From: Enterovibrio sp042096095
GTDB taxonomy: Bacteria; Pseudomonadota; Gammaproteobacteria; Enterobacterales; Vibrionaceae
DNA length: 14,903 bases
Assembly (NCBI GenBank): GCA_042096095.1
Contig: JBELME010000086.1
Location: 1-14,903, forward strand
Reading direction: 5' to 3'
Part shown: positions 6,521 through 14,584 of the stretch, one piece after another
Position numbering within the stretch: position 1 is the first letter of the stretch
How the letters are laid out: each line of letters opens with the position of its first letter
The notes under the pieces: model-generated
What the model was told of the DNA's origin: nothing
Database searches by the model: none
The model's input: the letters and a program-made list of their open reading frames with translations, nothing else
Program-made: the position numbers and the translations under genes

Positions 6521-8088
6521 CAACAAAAACCTCTCGATTACGCTTACTGTTGGGTGATCAACTCAACGCCAGCCACTCTTGGTTCCGTGATCAAGACGAC
6601 GAAATCTTGTATGTGATTGCCGAACTTCATCAAGAGACTAATTATGTGCCTCATCACGTTCAAAAGGTGTGCGCCTTTTTCGCGGCAATGTCTGCTTTTG
6701 CACAGGCATTGCAACACGCAGGGCACAGAGTGTTGCACCTCACTTTGGATGACACCGCGCCGTTTTCGGATTTATCGGCCTTATTGACACATCTCATCGA
6801 GCAACACGACGTCAGTGCATTCGAATACCAGCTGCCCGATGAATACCGCCTGAGAGAACAATTGTCGGTGTTTGCTCGCTCCTTGCCCATCGATACCATT
6901 GCGGTCGAGTCGGAGCACTTTTATCTGTCTGACCAAGACCTTCCCAAAGACTTTAAGCAAGGCAAACGACACCGTATGGAAGCCTTCTACCGCAAGATGC
7001 GTGTGCGCTTCAATCTATTGATGGACGGTGAAAACCCCGAAGGCGGGCAATGGAATTATGACGCCGATAACCGCAACAAACTCAAAGCGAAAGACATTGA
7101 TGAAGTGCCAGAACCGCTACTGTTCGGGAATGATGTGGCAGACATTCTGGCGCGCATTGAGCGGCATGACATCAACGTCATAGGAAAGCCAGAATCGAAC
7201 CTGCTGTGGCCGATATCACGCTCGCAAGCGAACGAATTATTGGCCTTCTTTTGCCAGCATTGTTTACCCAACTTTGGCCGCTTCCAAGATGCAATGACAG
7301 GACAGGCCGATGACGAAGGCAAGCGCAAACAATGGAGTTTGTATCACTCGCGGTTGTCCTTCGCGCTCAACAGTAAAATCCTCAGCCCTCAGCATGTGGT
7401 CGACATGGCGGTGTACCACTATCAGACGCGCCCAGATGCGATTAGCTTGGCGCAAGTGGAAGGCTTTGTTCGCCAAATCCTTGGCTGGCGAGAGTTCATT
7501 CGCGGCATCTACTGGGCGAACATGCCGGATTACGCCACCCTCAACACCTTGTCTGCGTCTCGCGATTTACCGTCATGGTTTTGGACGGGAAACACCAAGA
7601 TGGCCTGCATGAAACACGCAATTGAGCAGTCGCTGGATTACGCCTACGCACACCACATTCAGCGTTTGATGATCACGGGTAACTTTTGCCTGATTGCGGG
7701 CATCGCCCCTGAGCAGGTTGATGAGTGGTATCTCGGTATTTATATCGATGCGATCGAATGGGTCGAATTGCCGAACACACGCGGCATGAGCCAGTTTGCT
7801 GACGGCGGCATCGTCGGCTCAAAAGCCTATGCTGCAAGCGGTAATTATGTGAAGAAAATGAGCGATTACTGCGGGAACTGCCACTATAAAGTCGCGAAAA
7901 CCACCGAAGATGACGCCTGCCCGCTGAACACACTGTATTGGCAATTCATGGACAAACATCAAGCCGATTTTGGCGGCAACCCCAGAACCAAAATGGTGTA
8001 TGCGAATTGGAACAAGAAAACGGATGAGCAGCAGGGATTGGTGCTGGAACGGGCGGAAAGGGTGTTGAGGGGGATTGAGGAGCTGTAA
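6517..8088 (+). CDS. FeS-BCP/CryPro-type (6-4) photolyase
   Basis: A 523-residue member of the iron-sulfur bacterial cryptochrome/photolyase branch, represented by Agrobacterium PhrB (a (6-4) photolyase) and Rhodobacter CryB. These bind FAD, 6,7-dimethyl-8-ribityllumazine and a [4Fe-4S] cluster. The N-terminus has the family motif RLRLLLGDQLN. The four cluster cysteines C364, C452, C455 and C468 have spacing (88, 3, 13) equal to PhrB C350/C438/C441/C454. The following AYAHHIQRLMITGNF (376-390) contains the His pair at 379-380, at the PhrB catalytic His position. The likely role is light-driven repair of (6-4) photoproducts. An upstream in-frame start at 6457 is open, but I chose the ATG at 6517 because it overlaps the DUF2256 stop as ATGA and places the family motif at residue 7. 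It is the last gene of the cluster; convergent batD follows after a repeat-rich gap. Confidence 0.94.
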   Translation: MTTKTSRLRLLLGDQLNASHSWFRDQDDEILYVIAELHQETNYVPHHVQKVCAFFAAMSAFAQALQHAGHRVLHLTLDDTAPFSDLSALLTHLIEQHDVSAFEYQLPDEYRLREQLSVFARSLPIDTIAVESEHFYLSDQDLPKDFKQGKRHRMEAFYRKMRVRFNLLMDGENPEGGQWNYDADNRNKLKAKDIDEVPEPLLFGNDVADILARIERHDINVIGKPESNLLWPISRSQANELLAFFCQHCLPNFGRFQDAMTGQADDEGKRKQWSLYHSRLSFALNSKILSPQHVVDMAVYHYQTRPDAISLAQVEGFVRQILGWREFIRGIYWANMPDYATLNTLSASRDLPSWFWTGNTKMACMKHAIEQSLDYAYAHHIQRLMITGNFCLIAGIAPEQVDEWYLGIYIDAIEWVELPNTRGMSQFADGGIVGSKAYAASGNYVKKMSDYCGNCHYKVAKTTEDDACPLNTLYWQFMDKHQADFGGNPRTKMVYANWNKKTDEQQGLVLERAERVLRGIEEL

Positions 8089-8163
8089 AGAGCAGGTTCG
8101 AGGAAGAGCAGGTGCGAGATCCTAGGAAAAGCAAAAGCCATAGCCAGAGCGAAAACCAGAGCG

Positions 8164-8343
8164 ACCCCTCCCTAGCCCTCCCTTTGAAAAGTGGAGGGGA
8201 TCAAGGGCAAAAGCAGGTGCATAGAATGCTCTGTTCTTCCAACTTTCTAAGTGAGGGGATCAAGAGCAAGCGCGAATATTACCTCGGATTTAAGCTCTTG
8301 ATCTTTCTCCTCCAACTTTCCAAGGGGGAGGTTGGGAGGGGGT
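8164..8343. repeat. MITE-like intergenic element with imperfect terminal inverted repeats
   Basis: The left end (8164-8211) and the reverse complement of the right end (about 8294-8343) align over nearly 50 bases with several mismatches and small gaps. Both begin with a CCCCTCCC-type block, then CCTCCC, GAAA, GTGGAGG or GTTGGAGG, and finish with GATCAAG(A/G)GC. A third, degenerate direct copy of the inner part (AGTGAGGGGATCAAGAGC) lies at about 8250-8267. There is no transposase frame. This resembles the short pyrimidine-rich intergenic repeats scattered in many gamma-proteobacteria. No clear target-site duplication is visible. Confidence 0.6.
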
Positions 8344-8345
8344 TG

Positions 8346-8392
8346 TTGGCTCGAAGAGCCAAGGTTTTATCAGCGTAAACTGACCTTGGCTC
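8346..8392 (+). terminator. Possible terminator with two mutually exclusive hairpins, end of photolyase cluster
   Basis: TTGGCTC (8346-8352) pairs perfectly with GAGCCAA (8356-8362) across GAA and is followed by GGTTTTAT, a weak plus-strand terminator shape. GAGCCAAGG (8356-8364) can instead pair with CCTTGGCTC (8384-8392), a 9-bp stem, so the two structures compete. The arrangement may end the photolyase transcript about 260 bases past the stop, or be part of the repeat element. Confidence 0.45.
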
Positions 8393-8450
8393 AATGAGCT
8401 GAAATGAAATAAGAAAAGGTTGATTAACACACTCGTGCTCTCATCCTTTT

Positions 8451-8511
8451 CTCGCAATCTCGCAATCTCGCAATCTCGCAATCTCGCAATCTCGCAATCT
8501 CGCAATCTCGC
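8451..8511. repeat. 8-bp tandem repeat (CTCGCAAT)x7.6 abutting the batD stop codon
   Basis: Seven perfect copies of CTCGCAAT occupy 8451-8506, followed by a partial copy CTCGC (8507-8511). The last base of the partial copy is part of the batD stop codon (TAG on the minus strand, plus 8511-8513). The unit is not a multiple of three. Its perfection suggests recent slippage and variable copy number between strains. Confidence 0.93.
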
Positions 8512-10199
8512 TACGGCACCAACCCCTTCAGCGACGACGCCTCCTTCGCATTCACCTTCACGCCACGCGCTTGTTTCAACAAACCAAGCAATGTGCGGTT
8601 TTCCCATGCGGTGGAAGCAGTGCTGTAGCGGCTTGCCATCATGGTGCTGATTTCAGCATCAATGCTGTCGCGAAGCGCTTGCGGGACAGCATTGAAATGC
8701 GCTTCTTGTTGCCATTGGTGGTAAGCGGCGGCGACGTTGACAGCGTCATTCTCAGTTGCTGCGGCTTCCAATGCTGACAGGGCAGACGTGCTTGAGTGAA
8801 GCGAAGATACCGCCACATTCGCGGGTATCGCGACCTGTTTAGGTTTGCGCAGGTAAAGTGCCAAGGTGACAAGCCAAAGCAGCGCAAACGCGCCTGTTGC
8901 CCACGGCCAATAACCGGCATGTGTGATCACTTTGGTCGTGACGGGCGCGGGCGTTAGCAATGCTTGCTCGTTGTTCGGCAAAATGGGCTGCGTGGATTGC
9001 ACCTCATCGTTCGGGGCGACCTTGAGCGTTAAGCCAGAAATGGCGCTGGTTTCTTGCTTTCCTGTGGTGGTGTTAAACCAATTAATCGACACTGACGGCA
9101 GCGACACATCGCCCACTTCCCTTGGAATGATGACCTGCTTCATGGTCATGATGGTGGCATCGCCATCTTGTCGGTATTCCGGTTTTTCTGAATACACACG
9201 AACACGCGAAGGGTACGTGACAGACAGGTTCGGCATGGCGCTTTGCGCGATGTTCTCAATTCTCAGGGCAATAAAACGCGTAATGGGGTCGCCGACCTTC
9301 GCGGCTTGCTCAGCGCTACCCGCAACGTCACTCGCTTCTGGTTCCCAGCGCTGTGACAGTGTCAGTGAAGGGGTTGGCAACCAAAGGCCGTTGTAATCCG
9401 CAGGCTGACCCTTGATAGAGAGTGTTTCGGCCTTCGCTTGTCGGCTTATCGGCAAACCCAGTGTTGAATTCCAACGGTTACCGTCGACTTTTGTGCCTGT
9501 GAATACCGCGCCGTTTAACGTGAGTTCACCCGCTTGGTTTGGGGTGATTTGGTACTGACGTTGAATGGCAATGTAGCGGCGACCGTTGCGCACGGTCTCG
9601 GCTTGTTGGTCTTCACCGATTTGTTCCACGGTTAAACCGTCGCCGAAGGGGGCTTGCAGCGCAGGCGAATCCACGCGTGTGCCGATCAGCAACTCGACGC
9701 TGTAGGTAAAGGTTTCACCGATGTAGCCGCTCTGTCGGTCAAGGCGCACATTCACTTGTATTGATTGGTCATCGGCTTGTTTTGCGCGTTGGCTGGCTTC
9801 CACCACATTGATGCGGATCGGTTGGGTGGCGTAGCCTTCAATTTGAAAGCTCGGAATGGTAAACACACCGATCGCTTTGGCTGCCACGGCGACGCGAATT
9901 TCTGTCTTCCGAGTCATGTCGCCATTGATGATGGAGGTGCTGTTACTGACACTCGGGCGGCCATACGTGAAGTTTTTCGCAAGTGGGATCAAATCGAGAT
10001 CGTCCGTGTCGACGCTGTCATTGATAGACAGGGTCAACTGAAACGGCTCATTTACCGCCACCAAGTTTTTAGAGACAGTGGCAACCGCGTCTGCGGCTGA
10101 CGCCGAAAGCGGCAATGAAGCCATAAGCATTATCACCATGAGTGATAGACATTTAAGGCGCTGTGATAGTGAGTTCAATGCAATTCTCTGCTTTGTCAT
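8511..10199 (-). CDS. batD: BatD-like membrane-anchored protein
   Basis: A 562-residue BatD/oxygen-tolerance family protein, the last gene of the moxR-bat operon. Such proteins are periplasmic beta-rich proteins anchored by one C-terminal helix and are thought to work with the BatA/BatB von Willebrand proteins. Visible features are a signal peptide (basic start, hydrophobic LSLMVIMLMASLPL at about 19-32, likely cleavage after ASA near residue 35), a long beta-rich domain with the typical VxVNEPFQLTL segment (about 47-57), a membrane helix at about 429-450 followed by basic RKPK, and a cytoplasmic tail of about 110 residues. The start ATG at 10199 lies 7 bases after the batB/C stop; its ribosome-binding site is poor, suggesting coupling to upstream translation. 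The stop codon touches the 8-bp repeat array. Confidence 0.9.
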   Translation of the reverse strand: MTKQRIALNSLSQRLKCLSLMVIMLMASLPLSASAADAVATVSKNLVAVNEPFQLTLSINDSVDTDDLDLIPLAKNFTYGRPSVSNSTSIINGDMTRKTEIRVAVAAKAIGVFTIPSFQIEGYATQPIRINVVEASQRAKQADDQSIQVNVRLDRQSGYIGETFTYSVELLIGTRVDSPALQAPFGDGLTVEQIGEDQQAETVRNGRRYIAIQRQYQITPNQAGELTLNGAVFTGTKVDGNRWNSTLGLPISRQAKAETLSIKGQPADYNGLWLPTPSLTLSQRWEPEASDVAGSAEQAAKVGDPITRFIALRIENIAQSAMPNLSVTYPSRVRVYSEKPEYRQDGDATIMTMKQVIIPREVGDVSLPSVSINWFNTTTGKQETSAISGLTLKVAPNDEVQSTQPILPNNEQALLTPAPVTTKVITHAGYWPWATGAFALLWLVTLALYLRKPKQVAIPANVAVSSLHSSTSALSALEAAATENDAVNVAAAYHQWQQEAHFNAVPQALRDSIDAEISTMMASRYSTASTAWENRTLLGLLKQARGVKVNAKEASSLKGLVP

Positions 10200-10206
10200 T
10201 GTGCGT

Positions 10207-12108
10207 TTACCATGAATTTTCTGTTGGCGCTGGCATGTCTTTCTGCCTCGCCTGTAAAAGCATTTGTGCGCGGATCAGTCCTGCGGTGTCATTCGGCACT
10301 TGCTCAAGTTTTTTCAACACCGGGTGGCTGGCGGAAAGGCCATCTTGATTGTCGCCTGCTTCTGCGCTTTCTCCTTGCGCGTCAGCTTCAGCGCCTTCTT
10401 CACCTTCTTGGGGTTGGGATTCGGATGCTTGTGCGCCTTGAGCCTGCTCTTCGCCTTGCTGTGATTCTGACTCAGCTTGGCGTTGCGCGTTTTGCGCTTG
10501 TTCTTGCTCGCCGTCAGAGGACTGTCCCGATTGTTCGTCTGATTGCGCGTCGCTTTGTTGCTGATCAGATTGCCCTTGCTGATCGCTGTTTTGTCCCTGT
10601 TGTTGATCTTGATTCTGCTGACCTTGTTGGTCGTTGCCTTCTTGGTTTTGACCGCTGCTCTGATCCTGCGACGATTGGCTTTCATCGCCTTGCTGTTGAT
10701 CGGATTGCGATTGCTCTGACTGTGACTGATCAGACTGTTGGCCTGATGAATCCTGATTTTGCTGCTGTTGCTGTTTTTGCTCCAACGCCTGTTTCACCAC
10801 ATCCAAATTCTTTTTGGCATCAGCATTGTTTGGGTCGTTTTTCAGCACAGACTCAAAGGTTTCTTGGGCTTTTTCCAGCTCACCGGCTTGCGCATAGGCA
10901 TTGCCTAAGTTGTAGCGAGATGTAGGGTCATCAAGCGCCGATAACGTATCGATTGCCCCTTGGTAATCCCCGTTTTTATACTGCGCGATCCCTTTCCATT
11001 CTTGGGATGAAAAGCCATTGGCAGCTTGTTTAAAGTCGCCGGATTCGAACCGAGCATAGGCGTGCTGGTCATCGGTTTGGAACACGGCAGCGGATACGGG
11101 ATGAATCGGCACCATCACAAACATTAACGCCAGAACAAGGCCACGACGAAACCCCAATAACGCCAGCAAAAGCACGGGAATGATCAGCCAATAGCCCGCA
11201 TTCAAACGTTCTTCCACTGATTTACTCTTCCCTTGTGCAGCGCCATCTCTCGGTTTTTCGGTGAAGGCGACAATGTTGTCGACATCACGATTGGTCGGTT
11301 GCCACATTTGCAAAATACCGCCTGTCGCTTTGGTGATGGGCGACAAGGTATCCAACCTGACTTTTGCCACCACAAGCGTGCCGTTTTGTTCGATCAAACT
11401 GCCGTCTGGCAGCTGAATCGGCGCACCTTGCTGCGTACCAATGGCGAGCACTGACACGCGATACTGGCTGCCATCCAAGGCATCTAATGTGGCCTTGGAT
11501 TCACGCTCGGTCATGCCATCGGTGATCAGCACAATGTCACCGTCGGCGAAGCCAGCTTGTGAAAGCAATTCCATGGCTTGCACCACGCCCGCAGCGGCAT
11601 TGCTGCCGGGGATGGGCATGATCTCCGGCGAGAGTTCTGGGAGCAGGGTTTTTAACGTTGATGCATCGTCTGTTAATGGGCTGATGATGTAACCGTCAGC
11701 GGCATACGCCACTAAAGCTGTGCTGCCTTCTTTCCAGCCGGGCAACATGTCTAATGCTTTAAAGCGCGCTTGTGTCAGGCGATTAGGCGACACATCGGTG
11801 GCATACATGGAGCGTGACATGTCCATGACAAGCACACGCGCCCCCGCCAGGTTCACGACAGGCATTTCATTTTTCTGCCAACTTGGGCCAGCCAATGCGA
11901 GCACACTCAGCAGCCAAGCAATGGCTAACACGGCCAGCGGCCAACGTTTTTGTTTTCCTGATTCGGCGCGATTGCCTGACAAGAGATTGGAAAGGTGCGG
12001 GGCGATCAAGCCCGATGTTTGCGCCTTTCCTTTTACCCAAGGTAATAGCAATGCCAACGGCAGCGCCGCGAGTAACCATTGGGGATACATAAAGGTAAAA
12101 TCAGCCAT
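10207..12108 (-). CDS. batB: BatB/BatC fusion: von Willebrand A domain, TPR and Q-rich region
   Basis: This 633-residue protein combines what some bacteria encode as BatB and BatC. Order: two N-terminal membrane helices (about 8-24 and 57-74), a VWA domain with MIDAS motif DMSRS (D96, S98, S100) and ITDG at 195-198, two close hydrophobic stretches (about 305-320 and 323-341), a TPR region (about 370-440, with SRYNLGNAYAQAGELEKAQE), and a long Q/S/D/E-rich low-complexity tract (about 442-590) before a short conserved-looking tail. Membrane topology would put VWA and TPR in or facing different compartments; the side is not certain. The start is decided by a strong AAGGAGG 5 bases before the ATG at 12108, overlapping the batA end by 8 bases. 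The tail region has many DNA-level imperfect repeats. Confidence 0.93.
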   Translation of the reverse strand: MADFTFMYPQWLLAALPLALLLPWVKGKAQTSGLIAPHLSNLLSGNRAESGKQKRWPLAVLAIAWLLSVLALAGPSWQKNEMPVVNLAGARVLVMDMSRSMYATDVSPNRLTQARFKALDMLPGWKEGSTALVAYAADGYIISPLTDDASTLKTLLPELSPEIMPIPGSNAAAGVVQAMELLSQAGFADGDIVLITDGMTERESKATLDALDGSQYRVSVLAIGTQQGAPIQLPDGSLIEQNGTLVVAKVRLDTLSPITKATGGILQMWQPTNRDVDNIVAFTEKPRDGAAQGKSKSVEERLNAGYWLIIPVLLLALLGFRRGLVLALMFVMVPIHPVSAAVFQTDDQHAYARFESGDFKQAANGFSSQEWKGIAQYKNGDYQGAIDTLSALDDPTSRYNLGNAYAQAGELEKAQETFESVLKNDPNNADAKKNLDVVKQALEQKQQQQQNQDSSGQQSDQSQSEQSQSDQQQGDESQSSQDQSSGQNQEGNDQQGQQNQDQQQGQNSDQQGQSDQQQSDAQSDEQSGQSSDGEQEQAQNAQRQAESESQQGEEQAQGAQASESQPQEGEEGAEADAQGESAEAGDNQDGLSASHPVLKKLEQVPNDTAGLIRAQMLLQARQKDMPAPTENSW

Positions 12109-13066
12109 GACGCCTCCTTACCACAACAATCACCACCGACAACACTAGCGCGAAGGCCAGCGGGAAACGGAAAAGCTCATCACGCGGACGCCAGGTTTGT
12201 TGCGCGCTGGAGATGGGTTCAAGTTGGTCGATGATTTGGTAAATCGTTTCTAATTCTTTGGGATCGCGTGCGCGGAAATACTCGCCGCCTGTCATCTTGG
12301 CAATTTGCGTCATGGTTTTTTCGTCGAGATCTTGCGACGGGTTCACCATGCGAGAACCAAACAAACTACGTTGACGCATTTGTTCTGCGCCGACACCAAT
12401 GGTGTAGATGGTGACATCGTTGTCTTTTGCCAGTTGCGCCGCTTCCAGCGGCTCGATAACACCCGCGGTATTCGCACCGTCACTGAGTAAGATGATCACC
12501 CGTTGTGGCGCTTTGCTGTCGATAAAGGTTTTGGTCGCAACGCCCAGCCCTTCACCAATGGCCGTGCTTTTGCCGATCAGACCGAGAACCGCGCGATCAA
12601 GCTGTTGCGCCACTGTGTTGCGATCCAGCGTCAGTGGGGTTTGCAGATAACCATGATCCGCGAACAGCACCAACCCCAAACGGTCGCCAGAGCGCTTTTG
12701 AATGAAATCAGACAACACGCTTTTCACCGCAGTGAGGCGGTCTGTGGTGCTGCCGTTAGCGGTTACCATGTCCTCAATGTCCATTGAACCTGACAAATCG
12801 ACGGCAAGCATCATGTCGCGGTGTTCGGGCTGGATCTGAATCGGGTCGCCGTACCACATTGGGCGCGCCAAGGCGGTAACGAGCGAGAGCCAGAACAGCG
12901 CCATCAATACATGCTTAAGGCGGCTGGTGCCTTGTTTCTCGCCAAGCCCTTCTGGTAAGCGCGGCAAGTGAATGGCGGCAGGGCGCGGAATGGGTTTCGC
13001 CAATTTGAACACCAGCCAAGGCAAAGGAAGCAGGGCATACGCCCACCACCATGTAAATTCAAACAT
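12101..13066 (-). CDS. batA: BatA-like membrane-anchored von Willebrand A protein
   Basis: A 321-residue BatA-type protein. It has N-terminal helices (MFEFTWWWAYALLPLPWLVF, then about 52-68), a VWA domain with intact MIDAS (DLSGS: D90, S92, S94; T168; D196 in LLSDG), and a C-terminal helix (about 297-315) ending in RRRHG. Such proteins bind divalent metal and are proposed to form complexes with other Bat proteins, working with the MoxR ATPase. A longer frame begins at 13105, but its first 13 residues are an arginine-rich run; I chose the ATG at 13066 because AAGGAGG lies 7 bases upstream and the protein then begins like the family. It overlaps the DUF4381 gene by 8 bases and batB/C by 8 bases, so translation is likely coupled. 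Confidence 0.94.
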   Translation of the reverse strand: MFEFTWWWAYALLPLPWLVFKLAKPIPRPAAIHLPRLPEGLGEKQGTSRLKHVLMALFWLSLVTALARPMWYGDPIQIQPEHRDMMLAVDLSGSMDIEDMVTANGSTTDRLTAVKSVLSDFIQKRSGDRLGLVLFADHGYLQTPLTLDRNTVAQQLDRAVLGLIGKSTAIGEGLGVATKTFIDSKAPQRVIILLSDGANTAGVIEPLEAAQLAKDNDVTIYTIGVGAEQMRQRSLFGSRMVNPSQDLDEKTMTQIAKMTGGEYFRARDPKELETIYQIIDQLEPISSAQQTWRPRDELFRFPLAFALVLSVVIVVVRRRHG

Positions 13067-13586
13067 GGTTTTCCTCCTTCGCCGCCGGTGTGTACGAAGA
13101 TGCACGCGAGGCCTTTGGCGGCAAAGCGTGTTTAAGCCAGCGTTCAGTGAGCGCTTTGCACGTCGCTAGCTCAGTGTCGGATAACCCTTCTTTGGAGAAA
13201 ATGCCTTTCTGCCAAAGATCTTGGTGGGCGGAAAAGCCGTGATTACCCATAGGGCGTTTCGACGCGGGCAACTGTTCGTCGAGAAAGCGAAGCCATGCAG
13301 CGCCGGTTAAACCTGCCACGTGTTCACGATCGAAATAGCTTAATGCCGCGCGTTTGAGCAGGGCATTCATGCCAGCCAAAGCGGTGACTGTGTCCAGTGC
13401 TTGCAGAGCTTGTTTCTGCGCGCGGGTTTTATTTGCTCGTGCGCGAAGCCCGATCACAATGGCGATGATCAACGCCAGTGTTGCGGCGATAACCAGCCAC
13501 CATCCCCATGCCAGCGGCCACATGCCCGGCGCGGTGTGAAGGTGGATATCAGCCAAAGGAAGTGTGTTTGACGTTGGAGTCGCCAT
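13059..13586 (-). CDS. DUF4381 family membrane protein of the bat operon
   Basis: A 175-residue protein with the DUF4381 hallmarks: LPLADIHLHTAPGMWPLAWG (9-28) leading into one membrane helix (about 25-46), then a basic, probably cytoplasmic, region with FDREHVAGLTGAAWLRFLDE in the middle. Its biochemical role is not known; family members lie between DUF58 and batA genes in gamma-proteobacteria. The ATG at 13586 lies 2 bases after the DUF58 stop, and the end overlaps batA by 8 bases. A TM-containing partner of the MIDAS proteins is a reasonable inference. Confidence 0.9.
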   Translation of the reverse strand: MATPTSNTLPLADIHLHTAPGMWPLAWGWWLVIAATLALIIAIVIGLRARANKTRAQKQALQALDTVTALAGMNALLKRAALSYFDREHVAGLTGAAWLRFLDEQLPASKRPMGNHGFSAHQDLWQKGIFSKEGLSDTELATCKALTERWLKHALPPKASRASSYTPAAKEENHV

Positions 13587-13588
13587 GT

Positions 13589-14584
13589 TTACATCGTTGC
13601 CTTATTCGTGTTCTTACCCAGTTGCTGCAGCAGGGACTGTGCAGCAGTGACCGAATGCAAAGGGATCGCCAGCGATCGCGCCAATTCGACGATAAATGCT
13701 TGGTGACGTTGATACTGCTCCGCTAACCCATCACGGGTTTTACGGGCAGAGAAATCAAGCCATGCGGTCTGTTTGCTGTCAGCCACCAGTTCATGCCCAC
13801 GGAACGCGGTTTGTCCTTGTTCGAGCGGATCAGAAACCTGAATGAATTGGACGCGGTTATGCTGGCGCAATTGGCTCAGTCGGCGCTTGTCTTCCATCGT
13901 CAGTGAATAGAAATCACTGATGACGGCAATCTCGCTGCCTTTCGGGCACAAGTGGTGCAAATGGCGCAGCATGTTTTGCCAGCCTGCTTGCGGAGTACTG
14001 TTATCAGAGGTCCTGTTAACGGAAGCGGTATCAACGGCCAGCATCTCCGCGTGAGCTTCCATCAAGGCATGAATAATGCTGAGTGGCCCTTGCTGTCTTG
14101 CCGTCGGTTTGCATTCGCGTAAACGCACGCCGTTATAAATCACCGCACCAATGCGATCTTGCTGACTCACCGCGAGCCAACTGAGCAGACTGGCAAAGTG
14201 CGCGGCTTGCACGGATTTCAACATCAACTGCGAACCAAACTTCATGCTGGCGCTGAGATCGATGGCGAGCATTACCGGCTGTTCGCGTTCTTCGGTGAAC
14301 AGCTTGGTGTGCGTTTTCCCCGTGCGCGCTGTGACGCGCCAATCAATCGAGCGAATATCATCACTCGGCTGATAAGGACGCACCTCAGAAAAGTTCATGC
14401 CGCGGCCTTTGTGTCGGCTGCCATGTTGCCCGCTCAATTGCGACCAAATGCTGAGCGCGGGAGGTAACCAGCGCACCGCTTGTTGTCGATAATGAAGCAG
14501 TTCCGCCAAACACAGGTTCACGCCATCGCTGTGCGCGGGCAGCGCCTGTGAGGGGGAAGCGCTATGGGCGTTGCTGACGCTCAT
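13589..14584 (-). CDS. DUF58 domain protein (VWA-like, MIDAS-bearing)
   Basis: A 331-residue soluble protein of the DUF58 family, the usual partner of MoxR ATPases. The family signature GRGMNFSEVRPYQPSDD (60-76) followed by RSIDWRVTARTG (78-89) is complete. A VWA-like fold follows with a MIDAS-type DLSAS motif (D109, S111, S113) and a later VISDFY strand at about 221-226. I see no membrane helix. Its ATG at 14584 overlaps the moxR stop (14581-14583) as ATGA, indicating translational coupling. It probably links the ATPase to the membrane-bound Bat proteins; that link is inferred from conserved gene order. Confidence 0.93.
   Translation of the reverse strand: MSVSNAHSASPSQALPAHSDGVNLCLAELLHYRQQAVRWLPPALSIWSQLSGQHGSRHKGRGMNFSEVRPYQPSDDIRSIDWRVTARTGKTHTKLFTEEREQPVMLAIDLSASMKFGSQLMLKSVQAAHFASLLSWLAVSQQDRIGAVIYNGVRLRECKPTARQQGPLSIIHALMEAHAEMLAVDTASVNRTSDNSTPQAGWQNMLRHLHHLCPKGSEIAVISDFYSLTMEDKRRLSQLRQHNRVQFIQVSDPLEQGQTAFRGHELVADSKQTAWLDFSARKTRDGLAEQYQRHQAFIVELARSLAIPLHSVTAAQSLLQQLGKNTNKATM

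Larger units (their letters stand above)
8089..8510. other. Repeat-rich convergent intergenic region
   Basis: This 422-base gap lies between two converging transcription units. From left to right it holds a short direct repeat (GAGCAGGTTCGAG / GAGCAGGTGCGAG, about 8092-8117), a MITE-like inverted-repeat element (8164-8343), hairpins that could end transcription (8346-8392), a long-loop inverted repeat AGAAAAGG/CCTTTTCT (8412-8452), and an 8-bp tandem repeat (8451-8511). No gene is supported. Confidence 0.75.

Noticed and set aside
8112..8378. 88-codon plus-strand open frame
   Set aside because: It lies entirely within the inverted-repeat element and hairpins, with low-complexity protein and no family resemblance.
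8451..8511. CRISPR-like array
   Set aside because: The repeats are 8 bp and directly adjacent, with no spacers and no cas genes nearby.
8420..8650. Open frames reading through the 8-bp array (RNLAISQS-type or RLRDCEIA-type peptide repeats)
   Set aside because: The periodic peptides come from the DNA repeat itself; there is no start-site support and the frames run into batD on the opposite strand.
10212..10925. 237-codon plus-strand open frame opposite batB/C
   Set aside because: It is the antisense shadow of the Q-rich low-complexity coding region; the minus-strand gene has clear domains and a strong ribosome-binding site.
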